From NCBI GenBank assembly GCA_900544395.1, contig UQVC01000034.1, forward strand, positions 1-24,244: a stretch of 24,244 bases of DNA, written 5' to 3'. This document shows, one piece after another, positions 15,821-23,889 of this stretch (position 1 is the stretch's first letter; each line of letters starts with the position of its first letter). This DNA comes from an uncultured Ruminococcus sp. GTDB taxonomy: Bacteria > Bacillota > Clostridia > Lachnospirales > Lachnospiraceae. The translations under genes and the position numbers were made by a program. The notes below the pieces were generated by a model that saw nothing but the letters and a program-made list of their open reading frames with translations, did not search any database and had not been told where the DNA came from.

Positions 15821-16936
15821 ATGAAACACAAAAGAAAAACAAGTAAGACAACAAAATATTGCCTCTTCGGAATCCTTTTTCTGGCAGTAAGCTGCATATT
15901 AACCCTTGCCGCCCGGCTGCATCCCACATTCGCCCAGTGGTATTCCACCCATATTTATACGAAACTGGTCGCTGTCATCGGCAGATTATCCGGCATGGTG
16001 TCCTTTTCCTTCGTAGAACTGTGCCTGTATGCTGTAATCTTTCTAATCCTGGGAACCGGGATCCATGCCGCTGCTTCTGCCCGCAAACATGGAAAATCGG
16101 CAATCCTGCAATGGCTGGCAGGACTCTTTTTCGGTACATGTATCCTGTTGTTTCTCTTTGTGACAAATTGCGGCATCAATTATCACAAAAACTCTTTTGC
16201 ACAGACAGCCGGACTCTCTGTACACCCGTACTCCGTACAGGAATTAGCACAAACCTGCAGATGGCTGACCGAAGAAGTCAACCGTCTCAGTCCTCAGGTG
16301 CAGCGTACAGAAAATGGAGAACTGCTTCTGACAAAAGAGACACAAAAAGAGGCCGTCAGGGCAATGCAGACATTAGGAAACTCATATCCCGAACTACAAG
16401 GCTACTATCCCTCTCCCAAACCGGTACTGGTCTCAGAAATCCTGTCTTATCAAAAATTGATGGGGATTTATGCACCATTTACGATTGAGGCCAATTACAA
16501 TCAGGATATGCCCTCTTATGATCTGCCTTTTACCATGTGCCATGAACTGTCTCATCTGCGCGGCTTCATGCAGGAAGAGGAAGCAAATTTCATTTCTTTT
16601 TTGGCATGCAGAGAATCCTCTCTTGCAGAGTTTCAGTACAGTGGGACTTTATCTGCCTGGGAATATGCCATGGGCGCACTCTATCGCGCCGATCCCACCA
16701 TCTGGCAGGAAGTAAGAGCGGCTCTGACTCCTGCGGCCGAACCGGATCTTCGTTCAGACGATGCTTTCTGGGCTCAATATGACGGACGTGCTGCAGAAGT
16801 TGCAAATATGATGAACGATACGTATCTCAAAGCAAATGGACAAAAACAGGGCGTTCAAAGCTACGGACAGATGACAGATCTTCTGGTAGCTTTTTATCAA
16901 ATGTCATATTTAGAAAATTCCCGCATAGAATCATAA
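15821..16936 (+). CDS. DUF3810 membrane protein with a zinc-metalloprotease motif
   Basis: A 371-residue protein with three hydrophobic helices near the N-terminus (about 12-30, 62-84 and 97-116) followed by a large globular domain. That domain carries 'CHELSHLRGFMQEEEANF' with the HExxH site H241-E242-H245 and a glutamate (E252-E254) in position for a third zinc ligand. The arrangement is that of DUF3810, a family with gluzincin-like features and no established substrate. The first helix and basic N-terminus suggest the metal domain follows a membrane anchor; which side it faces cannot be decided safely. AGGAG lies 13 bases before the ATG, a long gap. The gene stands alone, divergent from the oxidoreductase and followed by tRNA genes. 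A protease role is inferred from the motif only. Confidence 0.85.
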   Translation: MKHKRKTSKTTKYCLFGILFLAVSCILTLAARLHPTFAQWYSTHIYTKLVAVIGRLSGMVSFSFVELCLYAVIFLILGTGIHAAASARKHGKSAILQWLAGLFFGTCILLFLFVTNCGINYHKNSFAQTAGLSVHPYSVQELAQTCRWLTEEVNRLSPQVQRTENGELLLTKETQKEAVRAMQTLGNSYPELQGYYPSPKPVLVSEILSYQKLMGIYAPFTIEANYNQDMPSYDLPFTMCHELSHLRGFMQEEEANFISFLACRESSLAEFQYSGTLSAWEYAMGALYRADPTIWQEVRAALTPAAEPDLRSDDAFWAQYDGRAAEVANMMNDTYLKANGQKQGVQSYGQMTDLLVAFYQMSYLENSRIES

Positions 16937-17030
16937 TACAAAGCAATACCGCTTATGCAGCTTATTTTGTTGCTGATTACACCCATTTCAACAAATCTCA
17001 AAAAAATAAAAACTTTTTTCAAAAAAGGGC

Positions 17031-17059
17031 TTGCAATTCTCATGGAGCTATGCTAACAT
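17031..17059 (+). promoter_or_regulatory. Promoter of the tRNA-Glu / tRNA-Cys unit
   Basis: TTGCAA (17031-17036) and TAACAT (17054-17059) are 17 bases apart and end 35 bases before the first tRNA. The leader contains a short stem (ATCACTGaagCAGTGAT) before the mature 5' end. Confidence 0.6.
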
Positions 17060-17094
17060 ATAACTCGGTCATCACTGAAGCAGTGATACAGCAA

Positions 17095-17166
17095 GGCTCC
17101 ATGGTCAAGCGGTTAAGACATCGCCCTTTCACGGCGGTAACACGGGTTCGATTCCCGTTGGAGTCA
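17095..17166 (+). tRNA. tRNA-Glu (anticodon UUC)
   Basis: A complete 72-base cloverleaf. The acceptor GGCTCCA pairs with TGGAGTC (one G-T), the D stem is GTC/GAC, the anticodon stem TCGCC/GGCGG carries loop CTTTCAC (anticodon TTC), and the T arm is ACGGG-TTCGATT-CCCGT. The discriminator is A and CCA is not encoded. Confidence 0.96.
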
Positions 17167-17193
17167 TTAGTCTTCGGACTATCAATCAAATAA

Positions 17194-17265
17194 GGCGCAG
17201 TAGCCAAGTGGTAAGGCGTGGGTCTGCAACACCCTGATTCACCGGTTCAAATCCGGTCTGCGCCT
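17194..17265 (+). tRNA. tRNA-Cys (anticodon GCA)
   Basis: A complete 72-base cloverleaf 27 bases after the tRNA-Glu. The acceptor GGCGCAG pairs with CTGCGCC, the anticodon loop CTGCAAC has GCA, and the T arm is ACCGG-TTCAAAT-CCGGT. The discriminator is T (U73), a cysteine identity element. The outermost anticodon-stem pair is a T-T mismatch. CCA is not encoded. It is co-transcribed with tRNA-Glu. Confidence 0.95.
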
Positions 17266-17276
17266 CTTATAAGAGG

Positions 17277-17327
17277 AGATGCCGTTTCGACGATTAGATG
17301 ATCGTGAGACGGCATCTTTGTTTTTTC
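17277..17327 (+). terminator. Terminator of the tRNA unit
   Basis: A long stem AGATGCCGTtTC-ACGAT / ATCGT-GAcACGGCATCT-type hairpin ends in TTTGTTTTTT, 11 bases after the tRNA-Cys. It is a typical intrinsic terminator. Confidence 0.9.
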
Positions 17328-17571
17328 AATCTGATATGCTTATCTATCATCCACTTTTCCAGCAGTTTTCCTATAGACTTTAAACAACACTTAAACATCA
17401 CAGCAACACAATATATATGGTGCAAAATCATGAAATATATAACATAAATAGTTGACATTTATATCTATAAAGAATACGGTATCGGTATAAATGTTGAAAA
17501 GCGAGGCGATATATTATAGCCTATGATTCACATAAAATCCGGGAAATCCCCGAATCTTATGTGCATATCAC
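17328..17571. other. Intergenic stretch with an isolated TTGACA and a strong hairpin
   Basis: No gene is seen in these 244 bases between the tRNA terminator and the MATE gene. The region is A/T-rich. A plus-strand TTGACA (17452-17457) has only a poor -10 (TACGGT) at 17 bases. A stable inverted repeat (CACATAAAATCCGGG / CCCGAATCTTATGTG, 17529-17563) lies 8 bases past the MATE stop and probably ends or protects that message, although no T-run follows in either direction. Confidence 0.6.
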
Positions 17572-18918
17572 TCACCTTTGATCCGCAAAGTCTCCCGGAT
17601 ATCTTCTCATAATATGAAAATACATGATAATCAGCAGTCCTCCAGCCAAAACCCAGGCCGCCGGGCTCGCCATGCAGACTCCCACATAGCTTTTATACTG
17701 TGCTGCTGCGATTGCAACCACACCTCTTCCAAGCAACTCCGCAACACCTGCCATCATTGGCAACACTCCAAATCCCATTCCCTGTATCCCATTTCGGTAC
17801 ACATTGACCAATGTCAGTGGAATAAAGAACAGTCCCACACACTTTAGATAGATGTCTACATAATCCATAATCTGACTCAGATTTTCTGACAAAAACAATG
17901 GGGTCAGATATTTCCCTGCAAACATTACAAATACTCCTGTCACAACTGCGTATGCAAATTCCATCCATGTTGCACTTCGAAATCCCTGTCGGATTCTGAG
18001 AATCTTTCCTGCCCCCATATTCTGGGCACAATATGTCGCCATCGTCGTTCCCAACGCCACATATGCCTGTGTCACAAGCTGCTCGATCTTGCTGGCCGCT
18101 GTAAATCCTGCAATTGCCACAGATCCCAGAATATTCAAAGCAGACTGCATCATCATTGCACCAACCGCTGTAATGGAATACTGAAATGCCATCGGAAATC
18201 CAATTCCAAACTGAATCTTCACCAGCGTTGCATCCAACTTCCAATCATCTTTTGTAAGCTTCAAAAGCGGCTCTCGCCGAACAATATAAACCAGACACAA
18301 CGCTCCTGAAATCCCCTGAGAAATCACCGTTGCATAAGCGGCTCCGGCTGCTCCCATGTGAAATACAATAATAAACACCAGATCCAGCACAATATTTAAC
18401 ACTGCAGCAAGAATCAAAAAGTAAAGCGGTGTCTTGCTGTTTCCCAGTGCACGCAGGATACTGGCCAGAAGATTATATAGTACCTGTGCAAAAATTCCGG
18501 CACAGATCACCATGATATATGCATAAGCATCGTCAAAAATATTATCCGGCGTATTCATAAAATGCAAGAGCCATCTCATTCCCACCATGCTGATCACAGT
18601 CATGATCGCTGACACAATAAGTGACAGGATTGCCGCGGAACCTACTGTTTTTCTGACGGATCTCATATCTCCTGCTCCGAATTTCTGCGCGGTCGGCACT
18701 GTAAATCCGGCTGTCATCCCCTGCAGAAATCCAATGATCAAAAACATGATCGTTCCTGTAGAACCGACTGCAGCCAGCGCATCTGCTCCCACAAATTTCC
18801 CAACGATGATGGTATCTGCCATATTGTATAATTGCTGAAAAACATTTCCTATAAAAAGCGGAACTGTAAAATTTAAAATCATCTTCGTCGGATTGCCGAC
18901 TGTCATATCTTTTTCCAT
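17572..18918 (-). CDS. MATE-family multidrug/sodium antiporter
   Basis: A 448-residue inner-membrane protein with about 12 hydrophobic helices, the normal length for the MATE family. The N-terminal signature is visible: 'MTVGNPTKMILNFTVPLFIG', then 'QQLYNMADTIIVGKFVGADA' and 'QKFGAGD'. A similar segment recurs at the start of the second half ('KIEQLVTQAYVALGTTMATY', 'QNMGAGK'), reflecting the internal two-fold repeat. These proteins export drugs or metabolites in exchange for Na+ or H+. I start at ATG 18918 because GGGGGAGA is just upstream and the family usually begins 'M..DMT.G...'; the longer frame adds 14 unlikely residues. The gene stands alone with its own promoter. Its substrate is unknown. 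Confidence 0.93.
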   Translation of the reverse strand: MEKDMTVGNPTKMILNFTVPLFIGNVFQQLYNMADTIIVGKFVGADALAAVGSTGTIMFLIIGFLQGMTAGFTVPTAQKFGAGDMRSVRKTVGSAAILSLIVSAIMTVISMVGMRWLLHFMNTPDNIFDDAYAYIMVICAGIFAQVLYNLLASILRALGNSKTPLYFLILAAVLNIVLDLVFIIVFHMGAAGAAYATVISQGISGALCLVYIVRREPLLKLTKDDWKLDATLVKIQFGIGFPMAFQYSITAVGAMMMQSALNILGSVAIAGFTAASKIEQLVTQAYVALGTTMATYCAQNMGAGKILRIRQGFRSATWMEFAYAVVTGVFVMFAGKYLTPLFLSENLSQIMDYVDIYLKCVGLFFIPLTLVNVYRNGIQGMGFGVLPMMAGVAELLGRGVVAIAAAQYKSYVGVCMASPAAWVLAGGLLIIMYFHIMRRYPGDFADQR

Positions 18919-18948
18919 AGCTCTCCCCCACATTTTTATATTTTTGTC

Positions 18949-18977
18949 ATTATACGACACTCAAAACAGAAGCTCAA
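18949..18977 (-). promoter_or_regulatory. Promoter of the MATE gene, with a nearby GAAACGTTTC palindrome
   Basis: On the minus strand TTGAGC (18972-18977) and a perfect TATAAT (18949-18954) are 17 bases apart. A 10-bp palindrome GAAACGTTTC (18988-18997) sits just upstream of the -35. It has the central CG typical of LacI-family operators, but no binding protein can be named. Confidence 0.65.
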
Positions 18978-19019
18978 TCACTTTTAAGAAACGTTTCGAT
19001 AAAATTTACCAAACTATTG

Positions 19020-19061
19020 CAAAAAGCACTTTGAAGGACTCTCGCATCCCCCAAAGTGCTG
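19020..19061 (-). terminator. Terminator of the isomerase-transketolase-kinase operon
   Basis: On the minus strand AGCACTTTG and CAAAGTGCT form a 9-bp stem with an 18-base loop, followed by TTTTTGC. It lies about 28 bases after the kinase stop. Confidence 0.85.
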
Positions 19062-19088
19062 TATTAGAAACCAGATAAAGTTCCACAT

Positions 19089-20567
19089 TTATTTTAACAC
19101 CATTTTTACTGCATCTTTCCAGCCATCATATTTTCGCGCTCTTGTATCTCCCCCCATCTTTGGAGTATACTCCTGACGCTTCAGGCGCTCAAATACTTCA
19201 TCTCCATACAGCCCCAGTCCTCTTCCGGCCGCATAGGCAGCTCCGATCCCGGAAAGTTCTTCCGCATCCGGCACCAAAACTTTCCGATTCAGAATATCAC
19301 TTTGAAACTGCATCAGATACTGATTTCTGGTCGGTCCGCCATCTACGCGCAGCTCCTGGATCTCTGTGTTCGCATCCTGACTCATGGCATTGACCACATC
19401 TGCAATCTGGTAGGCGATACACTCTACTCCTGCACGCACCATTTCCGCCTTTCTGGTCGTTCTTGTGATGCCTGTCAGAGCGCCCTTTGCCTCGCTGTTC
19501 CAATATGGCGCCCCAAGTCCTGTGAATGCCGGAACAAAATACAGACTGTCATCGGCTTCTGCCTTTTGGCAGAGCGCTTCCGTTTCTGCCGGTGACTGGA
19601 TGAGTTCCATATCATCTTTCAGCCAGGAGATCACTGCGCCTGTATAATTGATATTTCCTTCCAGCACATAGCTGACCTTTCCCTGCATTCCCCATGCAAG
19701 GGAAGTCACCACACCGTGAGTACTGAGCACCGGAGTTTCTCCGATATTCATCATGATCGAAGATCCCGTTCCATAGGTAGATTTAATCATTCCCTTTTCC
19801 AGACATCCCTGCCCAAACAGCGCTCCATGAGAATCTCCCAACACACTGTGGATCGGAATCGGATTTTCAAAAAATCCTTCCAGATCTGTCTCTCCAAAGC
19901 AGCTGTCCGAATCACACACTTCTGCAAGATCCTGTGCGTCCAGCCCAAACATCTGACAGATTTCTTCATCCCACTTTTTCTCAAAGATGTCAAACAACTG
20001 CGTACGGGACGCATTGGAATAATCTGTTTTGTAAGATTTCCCATGGGTCATTTTGTACACTAGCCAAGTGTCGATCGTACCGAAACACAATTCATGTTTT
20101 TCCGCCAAATCTTTCGCACCCTCTGCATTCTCTTGCAGCCATGCCAGTTTGGAAGCCGGGAAGTAGGGAGAAAGCGCAAGCCCTGTTCTGGTTCGAATTT
20201 TCTCTGCTGCCCCTGTCTGCTCCACACGGCGGCAGATGTCGGCTGCTCTTGCACATTGCCAGACCACCGCATCCGCCAGCGCTTTTCCGGTTTTTTTCTC
20301 CCAGATCAGGGAAGTTTCCCTCTGGTTGCTGATCCCAATCCCTTTGATGCTCTCTTTTGCAATCCCGGAGTCTTCTACCAGATCTTTGACTACCTGCACA
20401 GTATTGTGATAGATTTCCTCCGGATCGTGAGACACCCATCCTTTCTCATTGATCAACTGCCGATGGGGAAGATCCTTTCTTTGAAGCAGTATGCCATTTT
20501 CATCAAAAAGCAACGCTTTTGTTCCTTGAGTACTCTGGTCGATACTGATAATATAGCTCTCTGCCAT
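19089..20567 (-). CDS. FGGY-family carbohydrate kinase, glycerol-kinase-like but with altered substrate pocket
   Basis: A 492-residue ATP-dependent kinase that aligns along its whole length, almost without gaps, with bacterial glycerol kinase. Kept positions (E. coli GlpK numbering coincides) are D10 in 'SIDQSTQGTK', R83 and E84 in 'NQRET', W103, Y135 in 'SPYF', D245 in 'VLGDSHGALFGQ' and the ATP-site 'YGTGS'. Two residues that contact glycerol differ: Q246 is S and F270 is S, and the phosphate loop reads DQSTQGTK instead of DQGTTSSR. I infer a different or larger polyol or ketose substrate. It is the last gene of a four-gene operon, 19 bases after the transketolase subunit, behind a good GGAGAGGAAGG site. 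In this context it should phosphorylate the ketose made by the isomerase. Database labels will probably read 'glycerol kinase'. Confidence 0.9.
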   Translation of the reverse strand: MAESYIISIDQSTQGTKALLFDENGILLQRKDLPHRQLINEKGWVSHDPEEIYHNTVQVVKDLVEDSGIAKESIKGIGISNQRETSLIWEKKTGKALADAVVWQCARAADICRRVEQTGAAEKIRTRTGLALSPYFPASKLAWLQENAEGAKDLAEKHELCFGTIDTWLVYKMTHGKSYKTDYSNASRTQLFDIFEKKWDEEICQMFGLDAQDLAEVCDSDSCFGETDLEGFFENPIPIHSVLGDSHGALFGQGCLEKGMIKSTYGTGSSIMMNIGETPVLSTHGVVTSLAWGMQGKVSYVLEGNINYTGAVISWLKDDMELIQSPAETEALCQKAEADDSLYFVPAFTGLGAPYWNSEAKGALTGITRTTRKAEMVRAGVECIAYQIADVVNAMSQDANTEIQELRVDGGPTRNQYLMQFQSDILNRKVLVPDAEELSGIGAAYAAGRGLGLYGDEVFERLKRQEYTPKMGGDTRARKYDGWKDAVKMVLK

Positions 20568-20586
20568 GTCCTTCCTCTCCTGTCCC

Positions 20587-21531
20587 CTATTTCAGGATTT
20601 CTTTTGCTTTGTTCACAATACCTTCTGCATTCAATCCATAGTAATCAAATACTTCTTTTGAAGTTCCTGTGATGACCGGTGCATCCGGAAGAGACATATT
20701 TACCACTTTTTTCGGACATTCCCTTCCTGTCACCTGTGCCACCATAGATCCAAGTCCACCAAATGGTGCATGTTCCTCTACTGTGATCACTGCTTTTGCA
20801 TTTTCTGCCGCACGTACGATCGCCTTCTCATCCAGCGGTTTGATACAGTACATATCCAGAACGGATGCCAAAATTCCTTCCGACTTCAAAATTTCAGCTG
20901 CATCTTTCGCCGGTTTTACCATCTCCCCACATGCAATGATCGCCACATCGTTTCCATCCGGATTTCCTTCCGTTACAACGGTAGCGTGATCCATTTCAAA
21001 CGGTACGTTTTCTTCCTCATAAATCGGATCGACTGCATTTCTTCCCACTCGGATATATGCAGGTTTTTCATCTTTTAACAGTGCTTTTGTCAGTTCTCTT
21101 GTCTGTACATGGTCACTTGGAATATAAACACGCATATTCGGGATCGCACTCATCGCTGCAATATCCTGTGCAGAATGATGACTCATTCCCAAGGCCCCAT
21201 AACTGATTCCACCGCTGATTCCGATCAGTTTTACATTTGTGTTGGAATATGCAACATCTACTTTACACTGCTCATAACTTCTTGTAGAAAGAAAGCAGGC
21301 CGGAGAAACAGCATATGCTTTTTTCCCACATTTTGCCAAGCCTGCTGCAATGCTGACCAGATTCTGTTCTGCAATTCCGGTTTCTACGAATTGCTCCGGA
21401 TAGGTATCTGCAAATGGTGTAAAAGATCCGCTTCCTCTGGAATCACTGCAGAGCGCAACAATATCTTGATCTTCTTTTGCAGCTTCCATCAATACTTCAC
21501 AGATCATCTGTTTATTTGCTGTTTTTCCCAT
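20587..21531 (-). CDS. Transketolase C-terminal subunit (pyrimidine-binding and C-terminal domains)
   Basis: A 314-residue subunit, the usual length for the C-terminal half of split transketolases. It carries the catalytic glutamate E55 in 'VETGIAEQNLVSIAAGLA', which activates thiamine diphosphate bound across the subunit interface, then 'GISYGALGMSHHSAQDIAAM' and a C-terminal domain with 'VEEHAPFGGLGSMV'. Its ATG overlaps the stop of the N-terminal subunit by one base (TAATG), and its GAGGAGG ribosome site lies inside that gene, so the two are made in equal amounts by coupling. This is a normal two-subunit enzyme and not a frameshifted one. The enzyme moves a two-carbon ketol group from a ketose phosphate to an aldose phosphate; the operon suggests a specialised donor. 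Confidence 0.93.
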   Translation of the reverse strand: MGKTANKQMICEVLMEAAKEDQDIVALCSDSRGSGSFTPFADTYPEQFVETGIAEQNLVSIAAGLAKCGKKAYAVSPACFLSTRSYEQCKVDVAYSNTNVKLIGISGGISYGALGMSHHSAQDIAAMSAIPNMRVYIPSDHVQTRELTKALLKDEKPAYIRVGRNAVDPIYEEENVPFEMDHATVVTEGNPDGNDVAIIACGEMVKPAKDAAEILKSEGILASVLDMYCIKPLDEKAIVRAAENAKAVITVEEHAPFGGLGSMVAQVTGRECPKKVVNMSLPDAPVITGTSKEVFDYYGLNAEGIVNKAKEILK

Positions 21532-22355
21532 TATAACAACGCCTCCTCTGCAGTTTTTAAATCTTTCATAATTGTCTCATACTCTTCTGTTGTCGGAACT
21601 TTATGATGCCAGTTTGCCTTATTTTCCATGATAGAAGAACCTTTTCCTTTTACTGTATTTGCGATCAATACAGTCGGTTTTTCTTTTACGCACTTTGCTT
21701 CTTCAAATGCAGCATGCAGTTCATCGATATCATTTCCGTCTTTTACATCGATCACATGCCATCCAAAACTTCTGAACCGTTCGTGCAGATCATCGTGTCC
21801 CATCACATCTTCTGTATTTCCGGAAATCTGCAGGCGGTTTCTGTCTACCACTGCACACAGATTATCCAGCTTATACTGGCGTGCTGCCATAGCACCTTCC
21901 CAGACAGAGCCTTCTGCCAGTTCTCCATCTCCCATCACGACATAAACGCGGCGGTCTTTATGATCCATTTTCGCTGCTTTTGCCATTCCCACACAGACTG
22001 GAAGTCCATGACCAAGGGAACCCGAATTCATTTCGATTCCCGGAAGTTTATTATTGGGGTGACCGATATATTTGGAACCAAACTGACTGAAATTTTTCAA
22101 AACATCTTCTTTATCTAAAAATCCTTTTTCCGAAAGCACTGCATAATATGCCTCCATAGAGTGTCCTTTACTCAATACAAACAAATCTCTGTCCGGATCT
22201 TCCGGATTTTTGGCATCAATATTCATCTGATCAAAATACAGCTCCACCAGAATTTCCATTACGCTCATATCCCCGCCGATATGTCCTGCCTTTCCGGCAC
22301 AGATTATATCTATGGTATCTCTTCTTAATTGATAGGCCAATGCTTTTAAATTCAT
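21531..22355 (-). CDS. Transketolase N-terminal subunit (thiamine diphosphate-binding)
   Basis: A 274-residue subunit with the diphosphate-binding features of transketolase: 'AGHIGGDMSV' (23-32), 'LSKGHSMEAYYA' (61-72), 'GSLGHGLPVCVGMA' (112-125) and the metal motif G142-D143-G144-E145 ending at N173 in 'VVDRNRLQ'. It pairs with the downstream subunit to make an active enzyme. It begins 18 bases after the isomerase stop behind AAGGAAGGAAAG. Presence of a dedicated transketolase next to an isomerase and kinase suggests a branched or otherwise unusual ketose phosphate as donor rather than the general pentose phosphate pathway, but the residues seen do not define the substrate. Confidence 0.93.
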   Translation of the reverse strand: MNLKALAYQLRRDTIDIICAGKAGHIGGDMSVMEILVELYFDQMNIDAKNPEDPDRDLFVLSKGHSMEAYYAVLSEKGFLDKEDVLKNFSQFGSKYIGHPNNKLPGIEMNSGSLGHGLPVCVGMAKAAKMDHKDRRVYVVMGDGELAEGSVWEGAMAARQYKLDNLCAVVDRNRLQISGNTEDVMGHDDLHERFRSFGWHVIDVKDGNDIDELHAAFEEAKCVKEKPTVLIANTVKGKGSSIMENKANWHHKVPTTEEYETIMKDLKTAEEALL

Positions 22356-22373
22356 ATCTTTCCTTCCTTTCTC

Positions 22374-23774
22374 TCACTCACCGCGCAGATATGCTTTTAC
22401 GTCTTCTTCGATCGGATCATAAAGATCCGGTTTCACTCCAATATATTTACATGCCTCATAAAGTACAGGTACTACATTTTTATGAATTCCGACACAGTGG
22501 TGGATATATGGTCCTTCTACAATTTTTGCTTCCAGACGCTTGATGTTCTCTACTTCAACCCAAAGATAGGTTCCCATTCCCTTTGGTCCGTCTACTCCTT
22601 TTGCATTTCCAAGAAGAAGCGAATATTCTCCATTGTCTCCATCGAAACGACACAGTGTCACGTCTCCGTGTTTTGCCTCTGCGGTCAGACTTCCCGGATG
22701 TTCAAATGCCAGAGGATACGTCAGTTCCGGTTTTTCCTGTGCAACTGACATCGGCCATGGTCCGCAGTGCTGAAGAAGTTCACCATTTTCAATATCTGGA
22801 TGACGGATTGTCCAGTCTGCAAAAAAGCCTCTCTTTTCGTCCATTCCGGCTGCTTCTACCAGAAGTGCTGTCACTGCTCCATGAATGTCAGTCTCACAGA
22901 CAACCGGTATTCCCTGTTCATTTAAAATTGCATTTGCTGCACACGGCATAATTCCGATTTCTGTCTGCAGTGCATTCCAACACTGGATTGCAGCTGCCTG
23001 ACAGCCATATTTTTCTACCAGATTCTTCATTGCCAAAGCCAGAGCAGCTACCATTTCTACTTCCGCTTCTTTGATCTTGATGACCATCGTATCCTGGATG
23101 TAGGCGATCATCTGTTCCATCTTCTCTTTATCTTCACGAACAGCTTTCACTTCCTCTGTCAGTTCTGTCATCGGAACCGGCGCCAGCTGAATATTGAATT
23201 TTTCAAGCAGTTCCCCTTCATTGCACATCGTTGTCCAAAAATCAAAAGGACGTGTGGAAATCTGAAGAATCCGGATGTTTTTAAATGTCTTTACAACATT
23301 GCAGACTGCAAGGAAATCTTTTACTCCACGCTCAAACACCGGATCATTCAATCTGCAGTTTGTCAGATATGTAAATGGAATCTGAAATCTTCGAAGCACT
23401 TTTCCCGTTGCAAACAGTCCACACTGTGTATCTCGCAGCCTTACTCCATTTGGTTCCGGTCTCTCATCCAACGGTCCCCACAGAAGAACAGGCACATCCA
23501 ATTTTTTTGCAAGTCTCGCACAGACATACTCTGTGCCGAAATTGCAGTGAGGCAACATTAGCCCGTCTACCCCTTCTTTTTTGAATTTCTCTACGATTTT
23601 ATCGACATCTTTGTCATCATACAGAAGTCCTTCTTCATTGATGTCCGTAATGTCCACAAAATCCACACCCAGCTCTTCCAGTCTTTTAGCTGTCAGTCCT
23701 CTGTACTTAATCGCATCCGGTGCACTGAAGATGCTTCTTCTTGTCGGTGCAAATCCCAACTTGATTTTTTTCAT
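22374..23774 (-). CDS. L-fucose/L-arabinose isomerase-family sugar isomerase
   Basis: A 466-residue protein of the fucose-isomerase-like group (COG2407 type), shorter than true FucI (about 590) and near the length of the uncharacterised relatives. It has an N-terminal Rossmann-like domain ('KLGFAPTRRSIFSAP', 'GLMLPHCNFGTEYVCARLAK'). The probable Mn2+ ligands in the central domain are E294 and D296 in 'VCETDIHGAVTALL' and a histidine in 'GPYIHHCVG' (425/426); this assignment is by analogy with FucI. The reaction would be conversion of an aldose to a ketose. It is the first gene of the four-gene operon, with AAAGGAG nine bases before its ATG, and is divergent from a LacI-family regulator. The substrate is unknown: fucose or arabinose is unlikely because the partner enzymes are a transketolase and a glycerol-kinase-like kinase rather than an aldolase or an epimerase. 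Confidence 0.85.
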   Translation of the reverse strand: MKKIKLGFAPTRRSIFSAPDAIKYRGLTAKRLEELGVDFVDITDINEEGLLYDDKDVDKIVEKFKKEGVDGLMLPHCNFGTEYVCARLAKKLDVPVLLWGPLDERPEPNGVRLRDTQCGLFATGKVLRRFQIPFTYLTNCRLNDPVFERGVKDFLAVCNVVKTFKNIRILQISTRPFDFWTTMCNEGELLEKFNIQLAPVPMTELTEEVKAVREDKEKMEQMIAYIQDTMVIKIKEAEVEMVAALALAMKNLVEKYGCQAAAIQCWNALQTEIGIMPCAANAILNEQGIPVVCETDIHGAVTALLVEAAGMDEKRGFFADWTIRHPDIENGELLQHCGPWPMSVAQEKPELTYPLAFEHPGSLTAEAKHGDVTLCRFDGDNGEYSLLLGNAKGVDGPKGMGTYLWVEVENIKRLEAKIVEGPYIHHCVGIHKNVVPVLYEACKYIGVKPDLYDPIEEDVKAYLRGE

Positions 23775-23856
23775 GATTCAGTCTCCTTTCACATACCCTT
23801 TGTATTTGCGTATTTTGCTTTTTCTTTCAAGTATTTTCTTGTTGTTTTCTAACTTC

Positions 23857-23885
23857 AGTATATCCTTGGAGAAACTCAATTTCAC
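23857..23885 (-). promoter_or_regulatory. Candidate promoter of the isomerase operon
   Basis: On the minus strand GTGAAA (23880-23885) and TATACT (23857-23862) are 17 bases apart. The -35 is weak and abuts the inverted repeat at 23890-23914, so an activator or a competing repressor is plausible. The leader would be about 75 bases. Confidence 0.45.
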
Positions 23886-23889
23886 CAGA

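Noticed and set aside
17095..17265. tRNA genes as an attachment site of an integrated element
   Set aside because: No integrase is present and no copy of a tRNA 3' end was noticed elsewhere in the window.
19089..20567. Naming the kinase glpK
   Set aside because: Two glycerol-contact positions are changed and there is no glpF, glpD or glycerol context; the neighbours are sugar enzymes.
20587..22355. A transketolase gene broken by a frameshift
   Set aside because: Both halves have normal subunit lengths, their own ribosome sites and the TAATG coupling seen in genuine two-subunit transketolases.
19089..23774. Sulfoquinovose breakdown by the sulfo-transketolase pathway
   Set aside because: That route does not use a kinase, and no sulfonate exporter or sulfo-lactaldehyde enzymes are seen in the window.
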